The translations under genes and the position numbers were made by a program. Of a stretch of 64,000 nucleotides of DNA, positions 1 to 9,062 are shown piece after piece. Positions within the stretch are counted from its first letter, which is position 1; each line of letters starts with the position of its first letter. The notes beneath the pieces are model-generated. The model was not told where the DNA came from. It saw only the letters and a program-made list of their open reading frames with translations, and made no database searches. The DNA comes from Pelosinus sp. IPA-1 (GTDB lineage Bacteria > Bacillota > Negativicutes > DSM-13327), in NCBI RefSeq assembly GCF_030269905.1, contig NZ_BSVC01000010.1:1-64000 (forward strand). The letters are read 5' to 3'.

Positions 1-23
1 GTAACACAAGTATATTGTGTTAC
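1..23. repeat. 9-bp inverted repeat at window edge
   Basis: The arms GTAACACAA and TTGTGTTAC are perfect complements around a 5-base loop, followed by CTCTTTTG. It may be the terminator of a plus-strand gene left of the window, or an operator. Its gene cannot be seen. Confidence 0.4.
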
Positions 24-44
24 CTCTTTTGACAAATTATTCAA

Positions 45-80
45 AGTAAAAATAGGTAATTGGTCTATTTTTACCTATTA
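45..80 (-). terminator. terminator of the ABC transporter gene
   Basis: On the minus strand AATAGGTAA pairs with TTACCTATT across a 10-base loop and is followed by a T-rich run. The stem overlaps the stop codon of the ABC gene. The plus strand also ends in a T-run, so the hairpin may work in both directions. Confidence 0.6.
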
Positions 81-1804
81 ATTTTTTTTACTGCCCAATT
101 GCCTGCCCCATTTAGTTCTATTTTCATCTGATGGTATTTCATAAGTGTACTACGGTGTCCTACGCTGACAATAGCTGTATTTGTCATTTTATCGACAATC
201 ATTTGATAAATTGCTTGTTCTGTTTCTTCATCTAATGCAGAAGTGGCTTCATCAAGAAATAGCCAACTGGGCCTTTGTAATAACACTCGTGCAAAAGCAA
301 CCCGCTGTTGTTCCCCCAAAGATAGGGTCTGCCCCCAATCAGTTACTTTATTCAGTTTATCAACTAAATGAGGCAATTTGCACATCACCAAAATCTCTTG
401 TATCTTTTTGTCATTATCCCCTTTAACAATCTCGGGATAAAATAAAGTTTCTCGCAAAGAACTAAAAGACAGGTAAGACTTTTGAGGAACAAACATCACT
501 TTCTGTCCCTCGGGGACGATTATTGTTCCTGAAGCATAAGGCCAAATGCCGGCAAAGGTGCGCAACAGTGTACTTTTACCACAACCAGATGCCCCCATAA
601 TAAGTAATTTTTCAGAAGGTTTGATGGACAAAGAAAAGTCCTTTATTAAGTTTGACCCATCAGGTAAAAGAACCTGCAAATTTTTTGCCGAATAGGTAGA
701 AAAACTTTTCCGGGAAATATCTAATTTAGATACTTTTGGTGGTTGGCTTCGCACCATTTCCATACTAAGTAAAAAGTTATTTAACCGATTCACTACTGCC
801 CGCCACTGAGCAAGACGAGTAAAACTATCAACAACAAAAGAGAATCCTGTCTGAACATGGTTATAGGCGTCGACAATCTGAAACATTTGTCCTAAGTGAA
901 TTTGACTACTAAAATAACGAGGCGCTGCAGCGATCGATGCAAAGATTGCAGATATTTGCGTATAAGCAGATGTCAACCATGTTATGTGTTTACGTACTAC
1001 CATAATATTTTGGTAAGTCGCAACTACTTTACTAAAACCTTGCCCAAAACTCCATGTTTCTTGTTTTTCTCCTCCATACAGGGCAATACTCTCTGCATTT
1101 TCCCTGAGTCGCATTAAACTAAAACGAAAATCGGCTTCATACCGTTGTAAATCAAAATCCAGTTTAACTAAGGGGCGTCCAGTCTTTACCGTCCAATAGG
1201 TACCAAAACCTGCATATAAGATTGCTACCCACACTAAATAGCCATAAATAGAAACTAGGTACCCACCAACAGAAAAGGTAACAACACCTGAAAGGTTCCA
1301 TAAAATCATAATGAATGATAAAACCGTAACAAGATCCTGTAGTAAATCCAAGGAAAGTCTAAGTGTCAGCCATACAAATAATTCAATATCCTCACTAATC
1401 CTTTGATCAGGGTTATCCGTATCATGATCGGGAGATAGCTGTAATAAATAATAGGTTTTATTATATAACCAATCGGACAAATACCTCTCAGTCATCCAAC
1501 GACGCCATCGGATGTGAAGCAGCATACGGGAATAGATTTGGTAGCCTCTTACCACAACCAAGCAGCCGGCTAATATACTATACTTCCCAATGGCCTCCAT
1601 AAAGCCTCCATAGTCGTGACTTTGGATCACTTCATAAAAATTAACTTGCCAGGTATTAATCAACACTAAAATATATACAATTCCCAGATTCAAAGAAATT
1701 ACCGTAAGTAATAATCTCCAAGCGGACCACTTTTCCTCCGAGAACCAATAAGCCCTAGCAATTTTCCAACTCGTTAATAGTAGGGCTGCTTTCCCTTTCC
1801 TCAT
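71..1804 (-). CDS. SbmA/BacA/YddA-like ABC transporter (fused permease-ATPase)
   Basis: This 577-residue half-transporter has an N-terminal membrane domain of about 330 residues (ABC_membrane_2 type) and a C-terminal nucleotide-binding domain. The ATPase shows Walker A GASGCGKST near residue 407, the signature LSLGEQQR, Walker B WLFLDEATSALDE and an H-loop in SVGHRS. The architecture matches the SbmA/BacA and YddA family of inner-membrane proteins that move peptides or cobalamin-like molecules, probably as a homodimer. The substrate cannot be read from sequence. The ATG follows GAGGTGAT at good spacing. It appears to be a single-gene unit with its own terminator. Family confidence is high, substrate confidence low. 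Confidence 0.88.
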   Translation of the reverse strand: MRKGKAALLLTSWKIARAYWFSEEKWSAWRLLLTVISLNLGIVYILVLINTWQVNFYEVIQSHDYGGFMEAIGKYSILAGCLVVVRGYQIYSRMLLHIRWRRWMTERYLSDWLYNKTYYLLQLSPDHDTDNPDQRISEDIELFVWLTLRLSLDLLQDLVTVLSFIMILWNLSGVVTFSVGGYLVSIYGYLVWVAILYAGFGTYWTVKTGRPLVKLDFDLQRYEADFRFSLMRLRENAESIALYGGEKQETWSFGQGFSKVVATYQNIMVVRKHITWLTSAYTQISAIFASIAAAPRYFSSQIHLGQMFQIVDAYNHVQTGFSFVVDSFTRLAQWRAVVNRLNNFLLSMEMVRSQPPKVSKLDISRKSFSTYSAKNLQVLLPDGSNLIKDFSLSIKPSEKLLIMGASGCGKSTLLRTFAGIWPYASGTIIVPEGQKVMFVPQKSYLSFSSLRETLFYPEIVKGDNDKKIQEILVMCKLPHLVDKLNKVTDWGQTLSLGEQQRVAFARVLLQRPSWLFLDEATSALDEETEQAIYQMIVDKMTNTAIVSVGHRSTLMKYHQMKIELNGAGNWAVKKINR

Positions 1805-1971
1805 TTTACTCTATCACCTCTCTACGTTATATTCAATTACTACAAATTGCATAACAAAAAACAAAAAAACAAGACACAGCCTGTCAATTTAGGCTTAATC
1901 TTGTTACTTTTACAATTAAATATATAGATAAATTAAAGAATTATCTTCTTATTAGAAATTCTTCATAAGCT

Positions 1972-2688
1972 TTATTTAAACTCCTCCAAAGAGGACACAC
2001 CCATAATCTTTTTTACCCTAGCAAAAAAATAACAAAATTGATTGGCGGTACTCTGATTGGCTAGGGGTAATAATATCTCAGTCGCCTTCTGATATTGATC
2101 ATTTCTAGCATCTGCATTTACATAATTATATAATTCTAGGGCAGTCTCGGCATTCTTTAATAACACTCCCACAGGATTTACCATAGGTATATTAGCATAT
2201 TGCGTAAATGATAGTTCACGCAAGTGCCTCTCCACCCATATTTCATATTTTTTATGCCCATCAAATAACTGGCACTTTGCATGATGAGGTACACACATAT
2301 CTTGCACTAAGTGAGCCGCAGCACCTAAATAAAAAATTGCTTCCTTCATACTGCCCTGTCTTACAAATTTTATAGCCGTATTAAAAAATTCTAAATAATC
2401 ACCAGCTGCATTTGAAAAATGCCAAAATCCACGACGAGTTTTTGGATGCAAAAAATGGTGGATGTTCTTCCAATTTAAATCCGCCCAGATGACACCATCT
2501 TGAAGCTGCTTATAATAGTTTCTTAATAATACAGTCTCTTGCATAAAGCCATTGTATTGCAAAATGTTCAATGCCTGCTCATTGCAATATTGATGAGTAG
2601 TGCAACAAGATGAGTCAATGCTTTGTAATAGTGGATTTTCAAGCAAAGCAACTGCTTTCAAGCTAGTTCCAACAACCCCTTTTAGCAT
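1972..2688 (-). CDS. zinc-dependent phospholipase C-like protein
   Basis: The 238-residue product carries the metal-site pattern of the zinc-dependent phospholipase C / S1-P1 nuclease fold: a conserved His near THQYC, HFSNAAGDYLEF, and AAHLVQDMCVPHHA around residues 140-155. Members hydrolyse phospholipid head groups. I chose the ATG at 2688, which overlaps the stop of the upstream glycosyltransferase as ATGCTAA and has AGGTGG just upstream; a longer TTG form starting at 2712 has no good ribosome site. No typical signal peptide is visible, unlike secreted clostridial PLCs. Translational coupling to a glycolipid synthase suggests a role in membrane lipid turnover (inference). Confidence 0.75.
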   Translation of the reverse strand: MLKGVVGTSLKAVALLENPLLQSIDSSCCTTHQYCNEQALNILQYNGFMQETVLLRNYYKQLQDGVIWADLNWKNIHHFLHPKTRRGFWHFSNAAGDYLEFFNTAIKFVRQGSMKEAIFYLGAAAHLVQDMCVPHHAKCQLFDGHKKYEIWVERHLRELSFTQYANIPMVNPVGVLLKNAETALELYNYVNADARNDQYQKATEILLPLANQSTANQFCYFFARVKKIMGVSSLEEFK

Positions 2689-3869
2689 GATTGCCCACCT
2701 ACTCCTTGCCAATATCCTGAATCAAAGAATGCTTCTTTCTTATTCACATCAGCAAGCGAACTAATTTTTTCAACGATATGACAAGTAGCAAATTCTGGGC
2801 TAATTGCAGCACACTTTACTTGCATCTCCTGCAGCCATTTTTGATTTCCAAACAAAAGTGCCGCGGTTTTTCCTGCAATTTCCCATTCATCTTGAATCCA
2901 AATAGCAGAGCCTTGTTCGTTAAGATAATAGGCATTTTCTTCTTCTTGCCCTGGTAAAGGATTCAATAAAATCATAGGTAAATTTACAGCTAACGCTTCA
3001 CTACAAGTAATGCCTCCAGGTTTAGTAATTAATAAATCTGCCTGTTTCATCATTGTTGCAATGTGGGGAGAAAAAGGTAATACGGTAACTTTGTTGTGTA
3101 ATGTTCTTGCTAAAATCCTAGCTCGCTCTTCGAATTCTTGATTTTTCCCAGCTACAACTGTCACTTCTATAGGACTTGGTAATTTCTCTAATTCTTGAAG
3201 CGTTGACTCCATTCGGCCAAATCCTAATCCCCCACCCATTACCAAAACATGGGGAACCTGCTTTCTAGCTTTCTTACCAACTGGTGTAAAGCTTTTCCCT
3301 ACGGGAATACCTGCGCAGGTGATCTGACTAGCAGAAATAGCATGTTCTTGTAATTCGCTAGCCATAACTTCATTGGCAACAAAATAATGATCCACTCCAT
3401 CTCCAAGCCACCAGGAATGTACCGCAAAATCAGTAATCACACCCACAAGGGTGAAATCTCTTTTTTTCTTACACCGCAACTCAGATGCAGCTCCGAGAGG
3501 AAAAGGATGCGTACAGATTACAATATGAGGACGATAACTAGCAATAAGATTAGCCATCGTTTTTTGATTCGCTGCATTAATAAAATCAATCACTTTGCGT
3601 GTGTGCTGTTTTTCCGTTATTTTGTAAATTTCCTTATACACATGAGGCGCAACCTTCAATATTCCATAATAAGATGATTTCATTAGATTCATCAATTCTA
3701 TTTGCAGCCGGTTTAATTTTGAATAACGAAATTGTCCAACTTGTAAAAAATCAACTATTTCTAAATTACAACTAGTACTTTCCCTCAGCTTATCACATAT
3801 AGCGGAGGCTGCCTGCATATGCCCATTTCCAATTGATGCTGAGACAATGAGAATCCTCTTTGATTTCAT
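2682..3869 (-). CDS. MGDG-synthase/UgtP-like glycosyltransferase
   Basis: At 395 residues this matches the GT28-type diacylglycerol glycosyltransferases. The N-terminus SASIGNGHMQAASAI is the acceptor-side glycine/histidine motif of the MGDG_synth domain, and the C-terminal half has LLITKPGGITCSEALA for nucleotide-sugar binding. Such enzymes transfer a sugar from UDP-sugar to diacylglycerol on the inner face of the membrane. The start follows GAGGTGCGGCT. The 7-base overlap with the phospholipase gene makes a two-gene operon that could produce diacylglycerol and then glycosylate it. Acceptor and sugar are unproven. Confidence 0.85.
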   Translation of the reverse strand: MKSKRILIVSASIGNGHMQAASAICDKLRESTSCNLEIVDFLQVGQFRYSKLNRLQIELMNLMKSSYYGILKVAPHVYKEIYKITEKQHTRKVIDFINAANQKTMANLIASYRPHIVICTHPFPLGAASELRCKKKRDFTLVGVITDFAVHSWWLGDGVDHYFVANEVMASELQEHAISASQITCAGIPVGKSFTPVGKKARKQVPHVLVMGGGLGFGRMESTLQELEKLPSPIEVTVVAGKNQEFEERARILARTLHNKVTVLPFSPHIATMMKQADLLITKPGGITCSEALAVNLPMILLNPLPGQEEENAYYLNEQGSAIWIQDEWEIAGKTAALLFGNQKWLQEMQVKCAAISPEFATCHIVEKISSLADVNKKEAFFDSGYWQGVGGQSC

Positions 3870-3974
3870 AGCCGCACCTCTTATTATTTAATATCTGTAC
3901 CTTGACAATACCACATCGGTTGTAAAAATAAATTAGGATTACATTAACATTTTGTTAATTATACGTCCTGTTCC

Positions 3975-4006
3975 ATAAAAAAACTGCCCAATATCGGCAG
4001 TTTTTA
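3975..4006. terminator. bidirectional terminator
   Basis: AAAAACTGCC pairs with GGCAGTTTTT around a 7-base loop, with T-runs on both strands. It ends the kinase/glycosyltransferase/nucleotidyltransferase operon on the minus strand and insulates the glycolipid-synthase gene. Confidence 0.75.
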
Positions 4007-4021
4007 GTGTTATCCTTCCTT

Positions 4022-4756
4022 CTATTTCATCACAAGTATCTCAAGTGCTCTTTCTTTGGGCATTTTCACTAATTTTTCATAATCAGCAAGACGCCCTACA
4101 TCCCACCAAGGGAAATCTTGAACGAAACCATAAATAGGAACGCCTTGTTCTAATAAAAAAGGAAAGACTTCCCCTGGTAAATCCACTTCATTGTCTTCAG
4201 GGTCAAACTTCTCGATATAAGGGAAAATACCTTCATCTAAAACATAAGAACCCATACTAACTGGTTCATTGAGATTTGTTTTTTCAAGAAACTTTATAAT
4301 TCTTTGCTTTTTGTCCACCTCTGCTAATCCCACTTCTAAACGATATTGAGTGGAAAATACCACAGAAGACCCTCCATTATGTTTCTGGTGAAAGGCAAAT
4401 ACATCTTGATATTTTAGATGGCAAAGGGTATCACCTGGCACAACCAAAAAGCTTTCTTTATCAATTTCTAACAAGCTTCGAGCCCGCCATATTTCTCCAG
4501 CCTTGCCAGCAGGCAAAGCTCCATAACTATACTTGATTTTCACGCCCCATTTTTCTCCCCGGCCAAAATAATTTTCGATCTGTTCAGCTAAGTAACTTAC
4601 AGCGACAACAAATTCTTCTACCCCACAGGAGATTAGATGAAGTAATACCCATTCCATTAACGGTTTTCCCTGTAAAGGAATCATAGGTTTCGGTATATAA
4701 TCTGTGATCGGTCGTAGCCTAGTTCCTTTTCCAGCAGCCAAAATTAAGGCTTTCAC
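4022..4756 (-). CDS. sugar-phosphate nucleotidyltransferase
   Basis: This 244-residue protein is a compact NTP_transferase (RmlA/GlmU-like). The signature LILAAGKGTRLRPITDYIPK sits at the N-terminus, followed by KPMIPLQGKPLMEW, with a metal-site Asp in VVPGDTL near residue 107. It should join a sugar-1-phosphate to an NTP and give an NDP-sugar, likely the donor for the glycosyltransferase encoded just upstream. The start overlaps that gene's stop as ATGA, so the two are translationally coupled. Sugar and nucleotide cannot be assigned; the absence of a C-terminal hexapeptide repeat argues against GlmU. Confidence 0.85.
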   Translation of the reverse strand: MKALILAAGKGTRLRPITDYIPKPMIPLQGKPLMEWVLLHLISCGVEEFVVAVSYLAEQIENYFGRGEKWGVKIKYSYGALPAGKAGEIWRARSLLEIDKESFLVVPGDTLCHLKYQDVFAFHQKHNGGSSVVFSTQYRLEVGLAEVDKKQRIIKFLEKTNLNEPVSMGSYVLDEGIFPYIEKFDPEDNEVDLPGEVFPFLLEQGVPIYGFVQDFPWWDVGRLADYEKLVKMPKERALEILVMK

Positions 4757-5952
4757 AATTGCACCTCTCTTTTAGTAACTAAATTCTCAATCATGGATGC
4801 TGCTGCCCCTGCACCTCCATATACCCTACATAAATCTCTAAGATTCTCAGCCTTCTCCTGATAAGTAATGCTGGATAAGATTTTTTCTATAGCTTGCGCT
4901 AAGATAATCGGTGTTAAAATAGCCTTTTCTAAAACAATTCCTGCTCCATGCTTAGATAAAACAGCACCATTATCTTCTTGCTCTCCCATGGAGGGAATAA
5001 CGACGGCTGGTTTACCACAGGCGAGACAATTCATAAGGGTAGAAGACCCGCCATGAAAAACCGTCACATCACTTGCTCGTATCATTTCAGTTCCTGGTAC
5101 AAAATTAAAAATAGAAACGTGATCTGGTGGATTATACGATGAAAACTCCTCTGCTGAAAGCTCTAAACCAGCAGAAATTACCCCTCTTACGTTTGGCATC
5201 AACTGAAAAGTTTCTAGTACTAACTTTAAAAACTCCTCACCAATGAGTTTCGAGCCGCCACCAATGGTTACATATACCATTTTAGAATGACTTCCACCAA
5301 TATGTTTCCTCTTCAGCTCCTCCTGCCCTGGTAACAATTCAGGATCTTCTAATAATAGGGGACCTGTATAGCGAACTTTCTCTTTTATAATGGATGCCCA
5401 CTCCAACCCTTTTGCTAACTTTGCTTCTACCCCTAATTCTGGTATGCCCTCAAGTAAAATAAGATCAGCTGCCTCTAGTACTTCACGAAAAATTACCTTT
5501 ATACTAGAATTATCTTTTACACCTTTTGAAAACATAGCAAGGGTTTTTTCTCCATGGGGTTGCAAGCAGGTAAATACAGAAGGAATACCAAGTATTTGCG
5601 CTGCCTGTACTCCTGTAAGGGTTCCACAGAGCATAATATCTGGGCGTTCCGTATTACCAACTTCAACCTCTTTTGTTTTTATCTTATCGATTACTTCCTT
5701 AATTTTTTTCATTTTTTCTTCTTGATTGTTTTTGTCCTCTCTTAATGCATCCGAAAAAGCTTCTATCTGAGGCATATCTTTAAACTCAATGACCTCTAAA
5801 CCATAGCCACGAATCACCGGAATTAACTTACCACCTGCCAAAAACTTAATGTCGTGACCCCGGTGTTGAAGTTCCTTGGCGATTGCTACCACTCTCATGG
5901 TTTGTCCCATTATCGTACCAGTGCCCATCTGGGTGGAACACAAAACTTTCAT
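4753..5952 (-). CDS. UGT/MGT-like glycosyltransferase
   Basis: The 399-residue protein has the GT-B fold of the UDP-glucuronosyltransferase/macrolide glycosyltransferase group. The N-terminus opens with a beta strand and a glycine-rich loop (MGTGTIMGQTMRV), and the C-terminal donor site shows TVFHGGSSTLMNCLACGKP followed by PSMGEQEDNGAVL. It probably glycosylates a small acceptor, lipid or metabolite with a sugar activated by the neighbouring nucleotidyltransferase. A strong AAGGAGGG precedes the ATG. The first 107 bases lie inside the open end of the upstream PfkB reading frame, which is unusual. Confidence 0.85.
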   Translation of the reverse strand: MKVLCSTQMGTGTIMGQTMRVVAIAKELQHRGHDIKFLAGGKLIPVIRGYGLEVIEFKDMPQIEAFSDALREDKNNQEEKMKKIKEVIDKIKTKEVEVGNTERPDIMLCGTLTGVQAAQILGIPSVFTCLQPHGEKTLAMFSKGVKDNSSIKVIFREVLEAADLILLEGIPELGVEAKLAKGLEWASIIKEKVRYTGPLLLEDPELLPGQEELKRKHIGGSHSKMVYVTIGGGSKLIGEEFLKLVLETFQLMPNVRGVISAGLELSAEEFSSYNPPDHVSIFNFVPGTEMIRASDVTVFHGGSSTLMNCLACGKPAVVIPSMGEQEDNGAVLSKHGAGIVLEKAILTPIILAQAIEKILSSITYQEKAENLRDLCRVYGGAGAAASMIENLVTKREVQL

Positions 5953-6964
5953 CTTCAGTACCCTCCTTACTCTCGTGAATCATAACTTGACTTTTGGAAA
6001 GAAAATCATCTAGTAAATTATGAAGATAGTCTCGATAGTGCTGATGAATAATGCCTCTCACCTCAGGCTGAGAGGGAAATCCATTCAAACCTTGAAACGA
6101 AGCCTTTAAAGAACCAAAGGTATTTCCCAGTATGACCCCTAATAAGGGATTTTTAATTTTTGCATAGGAATACAAAAAACCTGCAGATGCCGAGTCACCA
6201 CATCCAGTCGTATCGACTACTGGACCAAAATCCTTAACCACAGGTACATTTGCCCATAAGATACGCTCATCCCTTTTCCAAGCAACAAGAGAAGATTGAT
6301 CCCCAAAGGTGATCCAACAGGCAGTTAGTCCCTCTTTCACTACGCTAGTGGCATACTCCACATATTCTTTGTAATGACCCATTTCATGACCAGCAACCCA
6401 TTGGGCTTCTTTCGCATTCATCTTCAGAATATCGATACACCCTAACCATTCCCTTGGGTTCTCCCAATATTTATTAAATCGTTTCCCTTCTTTAGTGACA
6501 CCTGTTACTAAACCATGAACATCAAGAAAAATGGTACCATGGGAAACACGCCGCCATTCTTTAGCACAAGCTAAGGGTATATCTGTTTCATTTAAAGGCA
6601 TGAGCAAAATACACTGACAATCAGCAAGTAGCTTTACTTCCTTTAGAGCAATCGGGGACATTGATCGAATCTGCTGACTTACCCGCTCCTGTGAATTCAG
6701 ATAAGTTAATTGGATTTCGGTGCCTTCTTCTCTTCCGACGTGCATATGTGACAATATGATATTAGGATCATTTAATAAGGCATAAATACTCGGTGCATCA
6801 GCCAAAGAGATATGAGATAAACAGACAACCTCATCCTTTGTACCTTCGAAAAGTTTAGCTAAGGCCAATACACTATAAGCCACAGCACCATATTTCTCAA
6901 CCTTATCCCCTGTTGGTAAGGTTACATGGTCTTTTGAAATCGGTCCAACTACACCAACCTTCAT
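5846..6964 (-). CDS. PfkB-family carbohydrate kinase
   Basis: The 372-residue frame carries the ribokinase/PfkB fold: N-terminal GVVGPISKDHV and the C-terminal signature DTTGCGDSASAGFLYSY, with the catalytic Asp in TGCGD. It should phosphorylate a sugar or nucleoside and start the small operon with the glycosyltransferase and nucleotidyltransferase. AGGAAGGAGG precedes the ATG. The protein is longer than the usual 300-330 residues: its last 35 or so residues are read through the start of the next gene in another frame, and look unlike a folded tail (rich in G, S, T, H). A lost stop codon or a frameshift near 5950-5990 would explain this. Substrate unknown. Confidence 0.8.
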   Translation of the reverse strand: MKVGVVGPISKDHVTLPTGDKVEKYGAVAYSVLALAKLFEGTKDEVVCLSHISLADAPSIYALLNDPNIILSHMHVGREEGTEIQLTYLNSQERVSQQIRSMSPIALKEVKLLADCQCILLMPLNETDIPLACAKEWRRVSHGTIFLDVHGLVTGVTKEGKRFNKYWENPREWLGCIDILKMNAKEAQWVAGHEMGHYKEYVEYATSVVKEGLTACWITFGDQSSLVAWKRDERILWANVPVVKDFGPVVDTTGCGDSASAGFLYSYAKIKNPLLGVILGNTFGSLKASFQGLNGFPSQPEVRGIIHQHYRDYLHNLLDDFLSKSQVMIHESKEGTEDESFVFHPDGHWYDNGTNHESGSNRQGTSTPGSRH

Positions 6965-7107
6965 CGCTTTACCTCCTTCCTAGGCATATCGTTCCTCTAA
7001 CTTAACAATCTACATTCAATATGTAGTGTGACCCATATTAGTATCTACTATGAACATAAAAAAAGAGTTAGCACTAATGAAAGGTAGTAAAAGTATCCAG
7101 CAGTAAT

Positions 7108-7147
7108 GAAAAAAGGCAGCTTCCATCAAGGAAGTTGCCTTTTTTTT
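7108..7147 (-). terminator. terminator of the MacAB-like operon
   Basis: AAGGCA-CTTCC pairs with GGAAG-TGCCTT around a 5-base loop, with T-runs on either side, right at the stop of the permease gene. Confidence 0.75.
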
Positions 7148-7148
7148 G

Positions 7149-8360
7149 TTATTCATATCGTAATGCTTCAATTGGATCTAACAATGCAGCTTTGCGAGCC
7201 GGATATATCCCAAAAAACAAGCCGATCATAACCGAGAATCCAAATGCTGCAATTATTGAAAGTGACGAAATAATGGTTTTCCAACCAGCAACTGTTGATA
7301 CAGCATAAGAGGAAACTATACCTAGTCCAATCCCTAGTACACCACCAGCCACACTAATTACCACTGCTTCTATCAGAAATTGTAATAAAATATTGTGATA
7401 TCTGGCTCCTAAGGCTTTGCGGATACCAATTTCCCTAGTTCGCTCAGTAACCGATACCAGCATAATATTCATGATACCAATACCACCGACCAAAAGAGAT
7501 AATCCGGCAACAACGCCTAACAATAATGTGATCATACTTGTTGTTGCATCCGCGGTAGCCATTACGGCAACCATATTACGCACCGTAAAATCATCGGGTG
7601 TAGTAGGTGCTAATTTATGACGTGCCCTTAGGAGAGCCTGAACATCTTCTTGGGCCTGATTAATGACATCTGTACCCGATGCTTGTATATTAATGCTTTG
7701 GACATATGTTATCCCCATCAAACGTTCCTGAGCTGTCTTTAAAGGAATGATAATGGTATCATCTTGATTTCCCCCAACAGACTCGCCTTTGGCTTCTAAT
7801 ACACCAATTACTTGAAATGGTGCATTATTAATCCGAATGGTTTGTCCAATAGGAGTTCCACCGTTAAACAAGTTCTCTGCCACTGTTTTTCCCAGCACGG
7901 CTACCCGTGCCCTAGTTTCAACATCCTGATTGGTAAAAAAGGTACCTTCCTCCATAGTATAACTACGTACTCCAAGGATATCAGGTGTTGTTCCCTGAAC
8001 GCTTGTCGTCCAGTTTTGGTTACCGAATACAACTTGATAAGAGCGACTTACTGCAGGCGCAACTAGATTGACACCTCCAATTTCCTGAGCAATGGCTACG
8101 GCATCCTTCTCATTTAGGGTAATACCTGACCCAGCGGCTTGGCGAGAACCACCAGAAGAAGCAGCTCCAGGGGTGACGACAAGTAGATTACTACCTAATC
8201 CAGCAATGGAACTTTCTACTTTATCTCGGACGCCCATACCGATAGACACCATAGCAATTACTGCGCCAACGCCAATAATAATTCCTAACATGGTAAGCAT
8301 TGCCCTTAATTTATTCGCTTTAAGCCCTGCGAAGGCAATTAGAATACTTTCGCTGAACAT
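7149..8360 (-). CDS. MacB-like ABC transporter permease (FtsX family)
   Basis: The 403 residues comprise one N-terminal membrane helix (ending LTMLGIIIGVGAVIAMV), a large extracytoplasmic MacB_PCD domain of about 200 residues, and three C-terminal helices with the FtsX motif MLVSVTERTREIGIRKALGA. This is the mechanotransmission permease fold: it does not span the envelope itself but drives substrate through the adaptor and TolC. Unlike E. coli MacB, the ATPase is a separate gene, 4 bases upstream. It is the last gene of the TolC-adaptor-ATPase-permease operon. Confidence 0.9.
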   Translation of the reverse strand: MFSESILIAFAGLKANKLRAMLTMLGIIIGVGAVIAMVSIGMGVRDKVESSIAGLGSNLLVVTPGAASSGGSRQAAGSGITLNEKDAVAIAQEIGGVNLVAPAVSRSYQVVFGNQNWTTSVQGTTPDILGVRSYTMEEGTFFTNQDVETRARVAVLGKTVAENLFNGGTPIGQTIRINNAPFQVIGVLEAKGESVGGNQDDTIIIPLKTAQERLMGITYVQSINIQASGTDVINQAQEDVQALLRARHKLAPTTPDDFTVRNMVAVMATADATTSMITLLLGVVAGLSLLVGGIGIMNIMLVSVTERTREIGIRKALGARYHNILLQFLIEAVVISVAGGVLGIGLGIVSSYAVSTVAGWKTIISSLSIIAAFGFSVMIGLFFGIYPARKAALLDPIEALRYE

Positions 8361-8364
8361 AGAC

Positions 8365-9048
8365 TCACCTCACTTTCCATTCGTCTCGCTCAATAAGTCC
8401 GTCCCGGACATGTACAACTCGTCCGGCATAATCAGCGATTTCAGGTTCATGAGTAACCAAAATAATGGTCCGGCCATGGGAATTGAGTTCGGAGAAAATC
8501 GCCATAACTTCGTCACCTGATTTCGTATCAAGATTGCCCGTCGGTTCATCGGCCATGATAATAGTTGGATCATTTACTAGTGCCCGCGCAATGGCAACCC
8601 GTTGCCGCTGCCCACCAGAAAGTTCATTTGGTTGATGATTCATCCGCTCTTCTAGTCCAACCATTGTTAAGACTTCTCTTGCTCGTGCTAGACGAGCCTT
8701 TTTTTCTACCCCAGCATACACCATAGGTAGTGCCACATTTTCTAATGTAGACATTCTTGGTAACAAATTAAAGCTTTGAAAGACAAAACCTATTTTTTTA
8801 TTCCTTGTAATGGCCAGTTGGTCATCATTTAAGGTAGCTACCTCTTGACCATCTAGCATATAAGAGCCGCTGTTTGGCCGATCAAGGCAGCCTAGTATAT
8901 TCATCAACGTGGATTTACCGGAACCAGAAGGTCCCATAATAGCGGTAAATTCGCCTGGACTGATACTCAGTGTTAGTCCCGCAAGGGCATGCACGGTTTC
9001 GCCACCTAGCTTGTACACTTTCGTGACTTCAGATAGTAAGATTGACAA
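8365..9048 (-). CDS. MacB/LolD-like ABC transporter ATP-binding protein
   Basis: A 227-residue stand-alone ATPase with Walker [10 protein letters not shown] (about residue 40), Q-loop in [13 protein letters not shown], signature [16 protein letters not shown], Walker [13 protein letters not shown] and an H-loop in VTHEPE. All catalytic elements are present. The length and the TGNLD extension are typical of the LolD/MacB/FtsE group, and it pairs with the FtsX-type permease 4 bases downstream. Confidence 0.93.
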   Translation of the reverse strand: MSILLSEVTKVYKLGGETVHALAGLTLSISPGEFTAIMGPSGSGKSTLMNILGCLDRPNSGSYMLDGQEVATLNDDQLAITRNKKIGFVFQSFNLLPRMSTLENVALPMVYAGVEKKARLARAREVLTMVGLEERMNHQPNELSGGQRQRVAIARALVNDPTIIMADEPTGNLDTKSGDEVMAIFSELNSHGRTIILVTHEPEIADYAGRVVHVRDGLIERDEWKVR

Positions 9049-9062
9049 CCTAACCCTCTCCT

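Noticed and set aside
8092-8520. Plus-strand frames across the MacB-like permease and ATPase
   Set aside because: They are out-of-frame shadows of well-recognised genes with no ribosome sites.
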